Counted from the stretch's first letter, positions 26,696 through 35,177 are shown. The stretch: 64,000 bases of DNA from CBDIBC01 sp965276635 (GCA_965276635.1 CBDIBC010000004.1:1-64000); one strand, 5' to 3'. Translations and numbers: made by a program. Notes: generated by a model from the letters alone, not told the origin.

Positions 26696-27439
26696 ATGGG
26701 CTACTGGGTGCTCAAGGCGGTGCTGACCCCGTTGATGCGCTTCGCCTACCGCATCCGCTGCCGTGACCTCGGCCAGATGCCGGCCTCCGGGCCGGTGGTG
26801 CTGGCGTCGAACCACCAGTCGTTCATCGACTCCCTCTTCATCCCGTTGGTGCTGCGGCGCCGGGTGACGTTCCTGGCCAAGGCCGAGTACTTCGACAACC
26901 CGCGCACGGCCTGGTTCTTTCGGGCCATGGGCCAGATCCCGATCACGCGGGGCGGGGGCAGCGAGACGGACCGGGCGCTGGCGGTGGCCCAGGAGGTCCT
27001 CGACGCCGGCGGGGTGCTCGCCATCTACCCGGAGGGGACGCGCTCGCCCGACGGCCGGCTGTACAAAGGGCACACGGGCGTGGCGCGCATCGCCCTCGCC
27101 GGCGGCGGGGTGCCGGTCATCCCCTTCGCCCTCACCGGCACCCGGGAGATCCAGCCCATTGACGTGATGCGCCCCAAGCTGTTCCGGACGGTGCAGGTGC
27201 GTGTGGGCGAGGCGTTGTCGTGGCCGGAGCTGGTGGGGCGCAGCGCGGAGCGTGCCGTGTTGCGCCAGGTCACCGACGAGGTGGTGAGCGCCATCGGCCA
27301 GCTGTCCGGCCAGGAGCGGGCCCCCTCCTACGCGCCGCGAAGTCCCCGCCGGGCGGAGCGCCCGGCTCCCGTTGCCCGGCCTGCGGCTGCCTCGGCCCGC
27401 AGCTTGGTCGAGGCCGGGGCCCTGGCTCCGCCCGAGTGA
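26696..27439 (+). CDS. plsC: 1-acyl-sn-glycerol-3-phosphate acyltransferase
   Basis: PlsC-type enzymes acylate lysophosphatidic acid at the membrane. The protein (247 residues) has the catalytic NHQSFID (NHxxxD) motif, the FLAKAEYFDNPRTAWFFRAMGQIPITRGG segment, the phosphate-binding IYPEGTRSPDGRLYKGHTG and VPVIPFALTGT. The last 40 residues are Pro/Ala/Arg-rich and non-conserved. One hydrophobic stretch near the N-terminus may anchor it. It is followed by a 17-bp tandem repeat array. Confidence 0.95.
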   Translation: MGYWVLKAVLTPLMRFAYRIRCRDLGQMPASGPVVLASNHQSFIDSLFIPLVLRRRVTFLAKAEYFDNPRTAWFFRAMGQIPITRGGGSETDRALAVAQEVLDAGGVLAIYPEGTRSPDGRLYKGHTGVARIALAGGGVPVIPFALTGTREIQPIDVMRPKLFRTVQVRVGEALSWPELVGRSAERAVLRQVTDEVVSAIGQLSGQERAPSYAPRSPRRAERPAPVARPAAASARSLVEAGALAPPE

Positions 27440-27452
27440 TGTCGCTCGCCCT

Positions 27453-27537
27453 GGTCGTCGATTCGTGACGGTCGTCGATTCGTGACGGTCGTCGATTCGT
27501 GACGGTCGTCGATTCGTGACGGTCGTCGATTCGTAAC
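27453..27537 (+). repeat. 17-bp tandem repeat, five copies
   Basis: Five exact head-to-tail copies of GGTCGTCGATTCGTGAC fill 27453-27537 (the last reads GTAAC). They lie between the plsC stop and the ACT gene, followed by a small hairpin (CCCGG-AAA-CCGGG, 27551-27563) 30 bp before the ACT start. The unit contains TCGTCGA, itself a palindrome, so each copy could bind a regulator. Function unknown. Confidence 0.93.
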
Positions 27538-27593
27538 GGTCGCGTTCGGTCCCGGAAACCGGGGGTTCACAATGACCTCCTACCGTCTGGGAC

Positions 27594-28454
27594 ATGCCGA
27601 CCTTCCATCTGCGCGTGTGGGTGCCCGACCGACCCGGTGCGCTGGGCGCCGTGGCCAGCCGCATCGGCGCGGTCAAGGGCGACCTCGTCGGCATCGACAT
27701 CCTCGAGCGAGGTGCCGGCCGGGCCATCGACGAGCTCATCGTCGAGCTCCCGGCCGAGGCGCTCGTCCCGCTGTTGATCGCCGAGGTGTCCCAGGTCGAC
27801 GGTGTCGACGTGGAGGACATCAGAGCGGTTCCCGACCAGGTCGTCGATCCCCGCCTCGACGCCCTGGAGACGGCGGCGTACCTCATCGACCAGATCACGG
27901 TCCCCGACCTGCTGGGCTCGTTGGCCCGCCGGGTGAACCACGACTTCCAGGCGGACTGGACGGTGGTGGTGGACCTCAGTGCGCCGTCGCCCGTGGCGTC
28001 GGTCGGCGCCGCCCCGCCAGCCGCCTGGATCGAGGCGTTCGTGGCAGGCAGCCGGGCGTCAGTGACGCCGAGGACCGACACCGGCGGCCCCGACGATGTG
28101 GCGTGGGCCGAGCTGGTCGCGGCCGACCTGGTCATCGTCACCGGCCGGCGGGGCCGTCCCCTGCGGTCCCGGGAGCGCCGCCAGCTGTCCGCCCTCTCCC
28201 GCATCGTGGACCAGCGCTGGGTGGAGCTGGTCACCCGGTCAGCCCGACTGCTCCACCCCAGCCGCGTCCCGCTCCCAGCCGCGTCGATTGCCGCTCGAAC
28301 CATTGCACTGATCTGGTCGATTGCACTGATCTGGTCGACGCCCGGGCCGTCGTGGCCCGGTCATGCCGGCGGGATGGATTGGGCGAAGTGCCAGACGTCG
28401 TCGGGGTCCCACATGCGCTTGACGGCTCGGAGCCGGGCCAGGTTGGTGCCGTAG
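27594..28454 (+). CDS. ACT-domain protein
   Basis: Residues 1-75 form an ACT domain: FHLRVWVPDRPGALGAVASRIGAVKGDLVGIDILERG, then IDELIVELPAEA. ACT domains bind amino acids and control enzymes or act as regulators. The middle (about 80-210) looks like a degenerate GAF- or sensor-like region with RLDALETAAYLIDQI; I cannot name it. The C-terminal 75 residues include a duplicated IALIWS and overlap the antisense flavoprotein gene by 94 bp, so the true end may be mutated or read through. No enzyme domain is attached. Confidence 0.8.
   Translation: MPTFHLRVWVPDRPGALGAVASRIGAVKGDLVGIDILERGAGRAIDELIVELPAEALVPLLIAEVSQVDGVDVEDIRAVPDQVVDPRLDALETAAYLIDQITVPDLLGSLARRVNHDFQADWTVVVDLSAPSPVASVGAAPPAAWIEAFVAGSRASVTPRTDTGGPDDVAWAELVAADLVIVTGRRGRPLRSRERRQLSALSRIVDQRWVELVTRSARLLHPSRVPLPAASIAARTIALIWSIALIWSTPGPSWPGHAGGMDWAKCQTSSGSHMRLTARSRARLVP
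28302..28337 (+). repeat. 18-bp direct duplication
   Basis: ATTGCACTGATCTGGTCG occurs twice in a row (28302-28319 and 28320-28337). Within the ACT gene it doubles the peptide IALIWS. It is a multiple of three and keeps the frame open. It lies just downstream of the convergent flavoprotein stop. Confidence 0.9.
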
Positions 28455-29956
28455 TAGGCGTGAGCCCAGTCGGCCAGACGGGGATCGATGTAGTTCTGGT
28501 AGGCGTAGCCGCTCACATAGGGGCGCAAGGTGGCGTACCAGCCGTCCAGCCAGGTCTGGGCCTGGGCCAGCGAGGCGACACTGGTCCCAGGGGTGAAAGA
28601 AACGTTGTACTGGGCTGAGGCGATGGCGTCGCGGTGGACGAAGGCGGTGTCGGCGGCGGCCACCCGGTTGACGGCCCCGCCGTAGCTGTCGTAGCCCACG
28701 GCGCCCATCCCTCCCTCCTGCCGGCGCTGGTCGATGCCGGCCACCACCGCGGCGACGCCGGCGTCGGTGAGCGGCTGGTTCAGATAATCGGACTTGGCCA
28801 GGCTGGGCTGGCGGGTGAGCTGGCCGCCGGCCGCCTGGGTGGGTAGGTGGCAGGCGGCCTGGCTGAGCCCGGCGCAGCCCGCCTCCACGTACATGGCGTG
28901 AGCGAAGGAGGTGGCCTGGCTGAACCGGCTGGCCGGCGTGGCCCCCACGGCGGTCACCAGCTGGTCGAGGACCGGGGCCAGGGTGACAGGAGTGCCCAGC
29001 CAGACACCGCCGACCTGGGCCGTCGGCGCTGCCCGGGCCGGGTCGGTCTGCAGCAGGCAGTTGGCCCATAGGGCGTCGGGAGCGGTCGGAGCCCAGCTCA
29101 GGTAGGCGGGGAGCAGCTGATCGGCGGCCGCCCAGGGCCAGGTGACGGTGAAGACGGTGACGCCGGTGGTGGGAAAGGTGGCGAACTGGAACGAGGTGGC
29201 CACCCCGAAGTTGCCGCCTCCGCCTCCCCGGCACGCCCAGAACAGGCCGTCGTTGGTGCCGGCGTCGGCGGTCACCAGGCGGGCGTCGGCGGTGACCAGC
29301 TGCACTTGCACGATGCGATCGCAGGCCAGCCCGTAGCGACGATCGACCACGCCGGCGCCGCCGCCGAGGGTCAGGCCGGCGATCCCCACCGTGGGGCAGC
29401 TGCCGCCCGGGATGGAGACGCCGGCCGCGTTCAGGGTGCTGTACACGTCGATCAGGCGGGCACCGGCACCGATGGTCGCGGTGGCGGCCCCGGTGGCCAC
29501 CGCATGCATGGCGGTCACGTCGACGATCAGGCCCGGGCCGCTGGAGTAGCCGCCGTAGCTGTGGCCGCCACTGCGCACCGACAACGCCAGCCCATGGGCG
29601 CGAGCGAAGCCGACGCAGCGCTGCACGTCGGTGGCGTCGGCGCAGAAGGCGATCCCCTGGGGCCGCAGCCCGTCGAAGCGGGAGTCGTAGAGGGCCACGG
29701 CGGTCGGATAGGACGGGTCGTCGGGGCGGACCAGGTGTCCGGTGAGGGTGCCAGCCAGGCCGGCCCAGGCGGCGGGGTCGAGGGCCTCGGTCGTCGTCGG
29801 GCCGTTGTTCGGGGCGCGGGACGGCGGGGTGCCGGTCGTCGCCCGGCCGGGGGCGCTCCCGCGGCGGTCGGTGCCGCAGCCGGCCAGGAATGCCGCCCCG
29901 CCGGCCGCCAGGCCGAGGACGGCCCGGCGGCTCAGTGCGCCCGGTTCGGTGCCCAC
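28361..29956 (-). CDS. Exported BBE-type flavoprotein oxidase, bicovalent FAD
   Basis: This 531-residue protein has a Tat-like signal (SRRAVLGLAAGGAAFLAGC), with Cys suitable as a lipobox, so it is likely exported folded and possibly lipid-anchored. After a Thr/Pro-rich linker comes a PCMH FAD domain: SVRSGGHSYGGYSSG carries the His and GGSCPTVGIAGLTLGGG the Cys that together would bind FAD through two covalent bonds. The C-terminal BBE motif is YQNYIDPRLADWAHAYYG. Relatives oxidise sugars, alkaloids or polyketides. The substrate is unknown. The GTG start at 29956 falls in a 14-bp repeat array, so its 5' region is unusual. Confidence 0.93.
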   Translation of the reverse strand: MGTEPGALSRRAVLGLAAGGAAFLAGCGTDRRGSAPGRATTGTPPSRAPNNGPTTTEALDPAAWAGLAGTLTGHLVRPDDPSYPTAVALYDSRFDGLRPQGIAFCADATDVQRCVGFARAHGLALSVRSGGHSYGGYSSGPGLIVDVTAMHAVATGAATATIGAGARLIDVYSTLNAAGVSIPGGSCPTVGIAGLTLGGGAGVVDRRYGLACDRIVQVQLVTADARLVTADAGTNDGLFWACRGGGGGNFGVATSFQFATFPTTGVTVFTVTWPWAAADQLLPAYLSWAPTAPDALWANCLLQTDPARAAPTAQVGGVWLGTPVTLAPVLDQLVTAVGATPASRFSQATSFAHAMYVEAGCAGLSQAACHLPTQAAGGQLTRQPSLAKSDYLNQPLTDAGVAAVVAGIDQRRQEGGMGAVGYDSYGGAVNRVAAADTAFVHRDAIASAQYNVSFTPGTSVASLAQAQTWLDGWYATLRPYVSGYAYQNYIDPRLADWAHAYYGTNLARLRAVKRMWDPDDVWHFAQSIPPA

Positions 29957-30010
29957 GGTTCGGTGCTCACGGTTCGGTGCTCACGGTTCGGTGCTCACGG
30001 TTCGGTGATC
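29941..30010 (+). repeat. 14-bp tandem repeat, five copies
   Basis: Five 14-bp units (ACGGTTCGGTGCTC with slight variants) run from 29941 to 30010, between the flavoprotein start and the TIGR03085 gene, both on the minus strand. The first copy overlaps the flavoprotein start codon, so repeat number changes would alter its 5' untranslated region. The unit length is not a multiple of three. Confidence 0.92.
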
Positions 30011-30053
30011 GGTCTCGGGTGCGCAGGGCGCTCGGTTCGGGTCCGCTCAGTGC

Positions 30054-30689
30054 TCAGAGGCCGAACGACGCCTGGCGCAGTCGCTCGACGGAGACCTCGT
30101 CGCCGTCCAGGTCCACGAGGGCGACGGCGCGGCGGCCGAAGGCGAACAGGGTCAGCTCGCCCGGGTCTCCTCGCACCACCACGCTCGGCTGGCCGCTCTT
30201 GGCCACGGCCTGCCCGTGCCCCGGGCTCTGGAAGGTGACGCCGACGGGAGCCCGGCGGGCCATGATGCGGCCCGCCATCCGCAGTCGGGACCACAGCGAC
30301 GCCGCGAAGTCCGCATCGAGGGGCCGTGGTGTCCAATCGGGCTGCGCCCGGCGCACGTCCTCGAGGTGCACGAAGTACTCGACGGTGTTCATGGCCTCAT
30401 CGAGCGGGCCGATGCGCAGCGGCAGCGGCGGGCCACCGCGGACGGTGGCCACCAGCTCCGGCCACGGCTTCCCGTCACGCACGCCCCGCTGCACGGTCTC
30501 GGTGTGCGTCACCAGTGCCTTGACCGGGAGGAGGACGCCGGGCGCGGCGTCGGGGCGCCGCTCCCGGATCACCAGGTGGGCGGCCAGATCGGCCGTGCGC
30601 CAGCCTTCGCAGAGCGTGGGCGCATCCGGTCCGAGACGGTCGAAGAGGTCCGCCAGCTCGGCTCGCTCGTGTTGGGCGAATGCAGTCAT
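30054..30689 (-). CDS. TIGR03085 family metal-binding protein
   Basis: The 211-residue protein matches the DinB-like/mycothiol-isomerase-related TIGR03085 family of actinobacteria: HERAELADLFDRLGPDAPTLCEGWRTADLAAHLVIRERRPDAAPG at the N-terminus, NTVEYFVHLEDVRRAQPDW with metal-ligand histidine, and a C-terminal GRRAVALVDLDGD. The three expected His ligands (AAHLV, YFVHLEDV and one upstream) are visible. The enzymatic role is not established. It is the first of the minus-strand genes facing away from nrdJ. Confidence 0.92.
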   Translation of the reverse strand: MTAFAQHERAELADLFDRLGPDAPTLCEGWRTADLAAHLVIRERRPDAAPGVLLPVKALVTHTETVQRGVRDGKPWPELVATVRGGPPLPLRIGPLDEAMNTVEYFVHLEDVRRAQPDWTPRPLDADFAASLWSRLRMAGRIMARRAPVGVTFQSPGHGQAVAKSGQPSVVVRGDPGELTLFAFGRRAVALVDLDGDEVSVERLRQASFGL

Positions 30690-31050
30690 GAGCCGATGGT
30701 ACGGCGCAGCTGTGACCGCCACATCGGTCGCCCCCAGGCCCGGAGGCCGTTTCCCCCGGAAATGCACAACCCCCAGGCCCTGGTGATCCACAGGGCCGTC
30801 ATGCAAACCTTCGCGAACGGCGGTCGACGGGCAGATTTTCTGGCCCTCATGCATTGACAGGCGTGTGATTACGGTGATGTAATTCACCCTGCATCTTGTG
30901 GTCGGGGTGGCCCTGGCGACATTGGACCACAAGAGGTTGTGGTGGTAGGTAGTGGTTCGTAGGTAGCAGTGGCAGTGCAGGCGGCTCCCGGAGGGGCGGG
31001 GCCACGAGATCGAGACGACGGCATCGAGACGACGGCAAGGAGAACCCGGC
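30690..31050 (+). promoter_or_regulatory. nrdJ upstream region with sigma-70-like promoter
   Basis: This 361-bp gene-free stretch separates TIGR03085 and nrdJ. TTGACA at 30854-30859, an 18-base spacer and TGTAAT at 30878-30883 form a good promoter for nrdJ, predicting transcription from about 30890 and a leader of about 160 bases. AAGGAGAA about 8 bp before the ATG at 31051 is a strong ribosome site. The first 165 bp hold nothing else I recognise. I looked for a cobalamin riboswitch and did not find the B12 box or the expected core. Confidence 0.65.
30895..30943 (+). promoter_or_regulatory. Alternative hairpins / NrdR-box-like palindrome in the nrdJ leader
   Basis: Three segments can pair in two exclusive ways. 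CTTGTGGTC (30895-30903) is a perfect complement of GACCACAAG (30925-30933). The latter also overlaps the perfect palindrome ACCACAAGAGGTTGTGGT (30926-30943). So the middle segment can pair either upstream or downstream, as in attenuators. The palindrome CCACAAGAGGTTGTGG also resembles an NrdR box in length and symmetry. Either reading would control ribonucleotide reductase supply. Confidence 0.5.
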
Positions 31051-34000
31051 ATGGCAATCGCTGCGGAGCAGATGGGGATCGGCATCGGCCGGCACTTCAC
31101 GACGGCAGACCAGCACCCCTACGACACGGTGGAGTGGGAGCGGCGCGACGCTCGCATCACCCACTGGCAGACCGGCGCGGTGGCGTTCGAGCAGCTCGGG
31201 GTGGAGGTCCCGGCCGGCTGGAGCGTGAACGCCACGAACATCCTGGCCCAGAAATACTTCCGCGGGACCCTCGGCACCCCCGAGCGCGAGCACTCGCTCC
31301 GGCAGGTGACCGACCGGGTCGTCGACACCATCACCGCCTGGGCCCGCAAGGACGGGTATTTCGTCGACGACGCCGAGGCCGATGCCTTCTCCGACGAGGT
31401 CAAGTACCTCATCGTCCACCAGAAGGCGGCGTTCAACTCGCCGGTGTGGTTCAACATCGGGGTGCAGGGCGTCCCCCAGCAGGGTTCTGCCTGCTTCATC
31501 CTCTCGGTGGAGGACGCCATGGACTCCATCCTCGAGTGGTACAAGGAGGAGGGGATCATCTTCAAGGGCGGTTCCGGGGCGGGTGTGAACCTGTCGAAGA
31601 TCCGCTCCTCCAAGGAGGGCCTGCGCGGCGGCGGCACCGCGTCGGGGCCGGTCAGCTTCATGCGCGGCGCCGATGCCTCGGCCGGCACCATCAAGTCGGG
31701 TGGCAAGACCCGCCGGGCGGCCAAGATGGTGATCCTCGACGTCGACCATCCCGACATCACCGACTTCGTCTGGTGCAAGGCGGTGGAGGAGCGCAAGGCC
31801 CGAGCCCTGCGTGACGCCGGCTTCGACATGGACCTGGACGGCAAGGACAGCCACTCCGTCCAGTACCAGAACGCCAACAACTCGGTCCGGGTCACCGACG
31901 AGTTCATGGCGGCCGTGGTGGACGACGCCGACTGGGACCTGACCGCGGTCACCACCGGCGAGGTCGTCGAGACGGTGCGCGCCCGGGACCTGTTCCGCCA
32001 GATCTCCAAGGCGGCATGGGAGTGCGCCGATCCCGGCATGCAGTTCGACACCACCATCAATCGTTGGCATACCGCCCCGAACTCGGGGCGGATCAACGGC
32101 AGCAATCCTTGCTTCACGGGGGATGCGCTGGTGCACACCGACAAGGGCCTCATCGCCTTCAAGGAGCTGTTCGACCGGGCCAACCAAGGGGAGACGTTCG
32201 GCGTCTGGACCCACGATGCGACTAGCCCCGACCAGCCGGCCGAGCGGGTGGAGCTGACCCGGCCGGACGCGTTCATGATCACCGGTTTCAACGATGTGGT
32301 GCGCTTGCGCTTCGACAACGGCATGGAGGTCCGCTGCACACCAGGTCATCGCATCTTCACCACCAACCGTGGCTACGTCGAGGCTGCGGCACTCACTCCG
32401 GAGGACCAGGTCAAGGTGCTCGACCTCCCTGCGCCCTCGGTCGGTGCCGATTACCACCTCCCGGTTTCGACCGACGTCGACAGCTACCGCCAGATCGGCG
32501 ACCATCGCCGACCGGTGCAGCTACCCGAGAAGTGGACCCCCGACCTCGGTCACTACCTCGGTTGGCTGGTCGGTGATGGCTCGGTGGGGGCGGACGGGAC
32601 GATCAGCACCGTGTACGGGTCCCCAGAGGACCAGACCGTCGTGCTGCCCCGCCACAGCGAGCTGGCCACCTGGCTCAACGGCGGCGTCACCCCCAAGCCC
32701 AGCCTGCAGGCCAACGGCACCATCCAGCAGCGGTTGAGCCGGCGGGTGCTGACGAAGTTCTTCTCTGCCATGGGTGTTGACGCCGTGCGCGGCGCCGCGA
32801 AGCGGGTGCCGACGTCGGTGATGCAGGCGCCGAGCGACATCGTCGCCTCGTTCCTGCAAGGCCTGTACGACGCAGATGGCTGCGTCCGGCGTGACGACCA
32901 GAAGGGGAGCTATATTGGCCTGGGCTCGGTGTCTCGTGCATTGCTCGTCGATGTGCAGCGCCTGCTGACCACCTTCGGTATCGCTTCGGCGATCTATCGC
33001 GGTCGAGCGCCGCACACCGGTATGTCGTACACCCGCCGGGACGGTAGCGAGGCGACGTACGCAGGCAGCCAGATGTGGGATCTGCGCATCTCGTCGATGT
33101 CGATGGCGACGTTCGCTTCCTCCGTCGGCTTCCGGCTGCCAGCCAAGGCCGACCGTCTGGAGGGGCTGATCGGCGATCGTGTACGCGGCTTCTATCGGAC
33201 CGACACCCCAGCGCACCTGGTCGAGCGCACCGACGACGGCTACGAGCTCACCTACAACCTGAGCGAGCCGCGCAACCACTCCTACGTGGTCAACGGCCTG
33301 GTCGTTCGGAACTGTTCGGAGTACATGCATGTGGACAACTCGGCGTGCAACCTGGCCAGCCTGAACCTCTTGACGTTCCTCGCCACCGACGGCACGTTCG
33401 ACGTGGACGGCTTCAAGGCCGCCACCTCGGTGATGTTCACCGCCCAGGAGATCATCGTGGGGAACGCCGACTACCCGACGGAGAAGATCGCCGAGAACTC
33501 CCGGCGGTTCCGCCAGCTGGGCATCGGCTACGCCAACCTCGGCGCCCTGCTGATGGCCCAGGGCCAGCCCTACGACTCCGACCCGGGTCGGGCGTGGGCT
33601 GCGGCCATCACCGCGCTGCTCACCGGGCAGGCCTACGCCACGTCGGCGCGCACCGCCGCTCGGATGGGGCCCTTCGCCGGTTTCACCGAGAACCGCGACG
33701 CCATGCTTGCTGTGCTGCGAATGCACCGCGACGCGGCGGCAACGGTCGACGAGGAGCTGGTGCCGCCGGAGCTGCTCTCCGCCGCCCAGGAGGCGTGGGA
33801 CACCGCCGTCGACATCGCCGAGCACCACGGCGTGCGCAACGCCCAGGCCAGCGTGCTGGCCCCGACCGGCACCATCGGCCTGCTGATGGATTGCGACACC
33901 ACCGGCATCGAGCCCGACCTCGGCCTGGTGAAGATGAAGAAGCTGGTCGGCGGGGGCACCATGTCCATCGTCAACCAGACGATCCCGCGAGCCCTGCGCC

Positions 34001-35082
34001 AGATGGGGTACACCGACGAGCAGATCACCGAGATCATCGCCTACATCGACGAGCATCACTCCATCGTCGGGTCCCCGTTGCGCGCCGAGCACCTCCCGGT
34101 GTTCGCCTGCTCCATGGGCGAGAACACCATCCACTACCGGGGCCACGTACGGATGATGGCGGCCGTCCAGCCGTTCATCAGCGGGGCCATCTCCAAGACC
34201 GTGAACCTCCCGCAGGAGGCCACCGTCGAAGACGTCGAGCAGCTCCACATCGAAGCGTGGGAGCTGGGCCTCAAGGCGGTCGCCATCTACCGGGACAACT
34301 GCAAGGTGGCGCAGCCGCTGGCCACCGCCCGCAAGACGGCCGCCGACCCGACCGTCTCGGAGGCCGAGGCACACGACGCGGAGCTGGCGGTGAAGGTGGC
34401 CGAGCTGGAGACGGCGCTGGCCCGCCAGACTGTGGTGGTCAAGCAACCCATCCGCGAGCGCCTGCCCCGGCGGCGCACATCGCAGACGTTCGCCTTCCGG
34501 GTGGCCGACTGCGAGGGCTACGTCACTGTCGGCGAGTACGACGACGGGCGCCCGGGCGAGGTGTTCATGAAGGTGTCGAAGCAGGGATCCACCCTGGCCG
34601 GCATCATGGACGCCTTCTCCATCTCGGTCAGCCTCGGCCTGCAGCACGGGGTGCCGTTGGCCACCTACGTGCGCAAGTACACGAACATGCGCTTCGAGCC
34701 GGCGGGCATGACCGACGACCCGGACCTGCGTATCGCCCAGTCACTGGTGGACTACATCTTCCGCCGGTTGGCCGTCGACTACCTGCCGGCGTCGGAGCGG
34801 GCCGAGCTCGGCGTGCTCACCTCCCGTGAGCGCACCCAGCTCACCCTTCCCGGCGTCGACGAGGCGGTGACCCCGAACTCATCGCTGGTCGACGGCTCCT
34901 CCATCATCTCGGAGCCGCCGGCACGGTCCGATCCCGAGCAGCTGGCCGCGCCCCGACCGGCGGCCGTGCGCATGCCCGAGGCCGGCGATGCCCCCTACTG
35001 CTACCAGTGCGGGGTGCAGATGCAGCGTGCAGGCAGCTGCCACGCCTGCCCCTCCTGTGGGACGACCAGCGGCTGCTCGTGA
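31051..35082 (+). CDS. nrdJ: B12-dependent class II ribonucleotide reductase, with intein
   Basis: NrdJ reduces ribonucleotides using adenosylcobalamin, with no need for oxygen. The precursor is 1343 residues; removing the 401-residue intein (residues 354-754) leaves 942, normal for the family. The host protein shows QQGSACFILSVEDAMDSIL with the first redox Cys, NPC/SEY with the radical Cys and its Asn/Glu neighbours, NSACNLASLNL with the second redox Cys, and APTGTIGLLMDCDTTGIEPD. The C-terminus YCYQCGVQMQRAGSCHACPSCG carries the Cys-rich zinc-binding tail and the terminal Cys pair. No ATP-cone is obvious. It is monocistronic, with a hairpin after the stop. Activity requires intein splicing. 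Confidence 0.96.
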   Translation: MAIAAEQMGIGIGRHFTTADQHPYDTVEWERRDARITHWQTGAVAFEQLGVEVPAGWSVNATNILAQKYFRGTLGTPEREHSLRQVTDRVVDTITAWARKDGYFVDDAEADAFSDEVKYLIVHQKAAFNSPVWFNIGVQGVPQQGSACFILSVEDAMDSILEWYKEEGIIFKGGSGAGVNLSKIRSSKEGLRGGGTASGPVSFMRGADASAGTIKSGGKTRRAAKMVILDVDHPDITDFVWCKAVEERKARALRDAGFDMDLDGKDSHSVQYQNANNSVRVTDEFMAAVVDDADWDLTAVTTGEVVETVRARDLFRQISKAAWECADPGMQFDTTINRWHTAPNSGRINGSNPCFTGDALVHTDKGLIAFKELFDRANQGETFGVWTHDATSPDQPAERVELTRPDAFMITGFNDVVRLRFDNGMEVRCTPGHRIFTTNRGYVEAAALTPEDQVKVLDLPAPSVGADYHLPVSTDVDSYRQIGDHRRPVQLPEKWTPDLGHYLGWLVGDGSVGADGTISTVYGSPEDQTVVLPRHSELATWLNGGVTPKPSLQANGTIQQRLSRRVLTKFFSAMGVDAVRGAAKRVPTSVMQAPSDIVASFLQGLYDADGCVRRDDQKGSYIGLGSVSRALLVDVQRLLTTFGIASAIYRGRAPHTGMSYTRRDGSEATYAGSQMWDLRISSMSMATFASSVGFRLPAKADRLEGLIGDRVRGFYRTDTPAHLVERTDDGYELTYNLSEPRNHSYVVNGLVVRNCSEYMHVDNSACNLASLNLLTFLATDGTFDVDGFKAATSVMFTAQEIIVGNADYPTEKIAENSRRFRQLGIGYANLGALLMAQGQPYDSDPGRAWAAAITALLTGQAYATSARTAARMGPFAGFTENRDAMLAVLRMHRDAAATVDEELVPPELLSAAQEAWDTAVDIAEHHGVRNAQASVLAPTGTIGLLMDCDTTGIEPDLGLVKMKKLVGGGTMSIVNQTIPRALRQMGYTDEQITEIIAYIDEHHSIVGSPLRAEHLPVFACSMGENTIHYRGHVRMMAAVQPFISGAISKTVNLPQEATVEDVEQLHIEAWELGLKAVAIYRDNCKVAQPLATARKTAADPTVSEAEAHDAELAVKVAELETALARQTVVVKQPIRERLPRRRTSQTFAFRVADCEGYVTVGEYDDGRPGEVFMKVSKQGSTLAGIMDAFSISVSLGLQHGVPLATYVRKYTNMRFEPAGMTDDPDLRIAQSLVDYIFRRLAVDYLPASERAELGVLTSRERTQLTLPGVDEAVTPNSSLVDGSSIISEPPARSDPEQLAAPRPAAVRMPEAGDAPYCYQCGVQMQRAGSCHACPSCGTTSGCS
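32110..33312 (+). mobile_element. Intein with LAGLIDADG homing endonuclease in nrdJ
   Basis: The intein starts at Cys (codon 32110-32112) after SNP and ends at Asn (33310-33312) before Cys-Ser-Glu-Tyr. Splicing motifs: block A CFTGDALVHTDKG, block B VRCTPGHRIFTTNRGY with the Thr/His pair, and blocks F and G NHSYVVNGLVVRN. The endonuclease has two LAGLIDADG helices, HYLGWLVGDGSV (about residue 499) and FLQGLYDADGCV (about 602), each with its Asp. The +1 extein Cys is also the reductase's radical Cys. The penultimate residue is Arg, not the usual His. All blocks are intact and the frame is open, so it should be able to splice and home. Confidence 0.95.
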
Positions 35083-35104
35083 TGACATGACGGCATCGTC
35101 GAAG

Positions 35105-35162
35105 CGCGCCGCGACCTGACCGGGACCGCCCGATCGTCTGATGTTCGGTTCCTCGCGGCGCG
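35105..35162 (+). terminator. Inverted repeat after nrdJ
   Basis: CGCGCCGCGA (35105-35114) and TCGCGGCGCG (35153-35162) are perfect 10-bp arms separated by 38 bases, 22 bp after the nrdJ stop. No U-run follows. It could end or stabilise the nrdJ transcript; the large loop makes this uncertain. Confidence 0.4.
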
Positions 35163-35177
35163 GGAAGGGTAGGCCGC

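Noticed and set aside
24440..28303. A 1287-codon open frame on the minus strand
   Set aside because: Antisense to the ROK kinase, aminotransferase, plsC and ACT genes; no motifs, biased composition.
30690..31050. Cobalamin riboswitch before nrdJ
   Set aside because: The B12 box and the conserved core are not recognisable. Only the alternative hairpins are seen.
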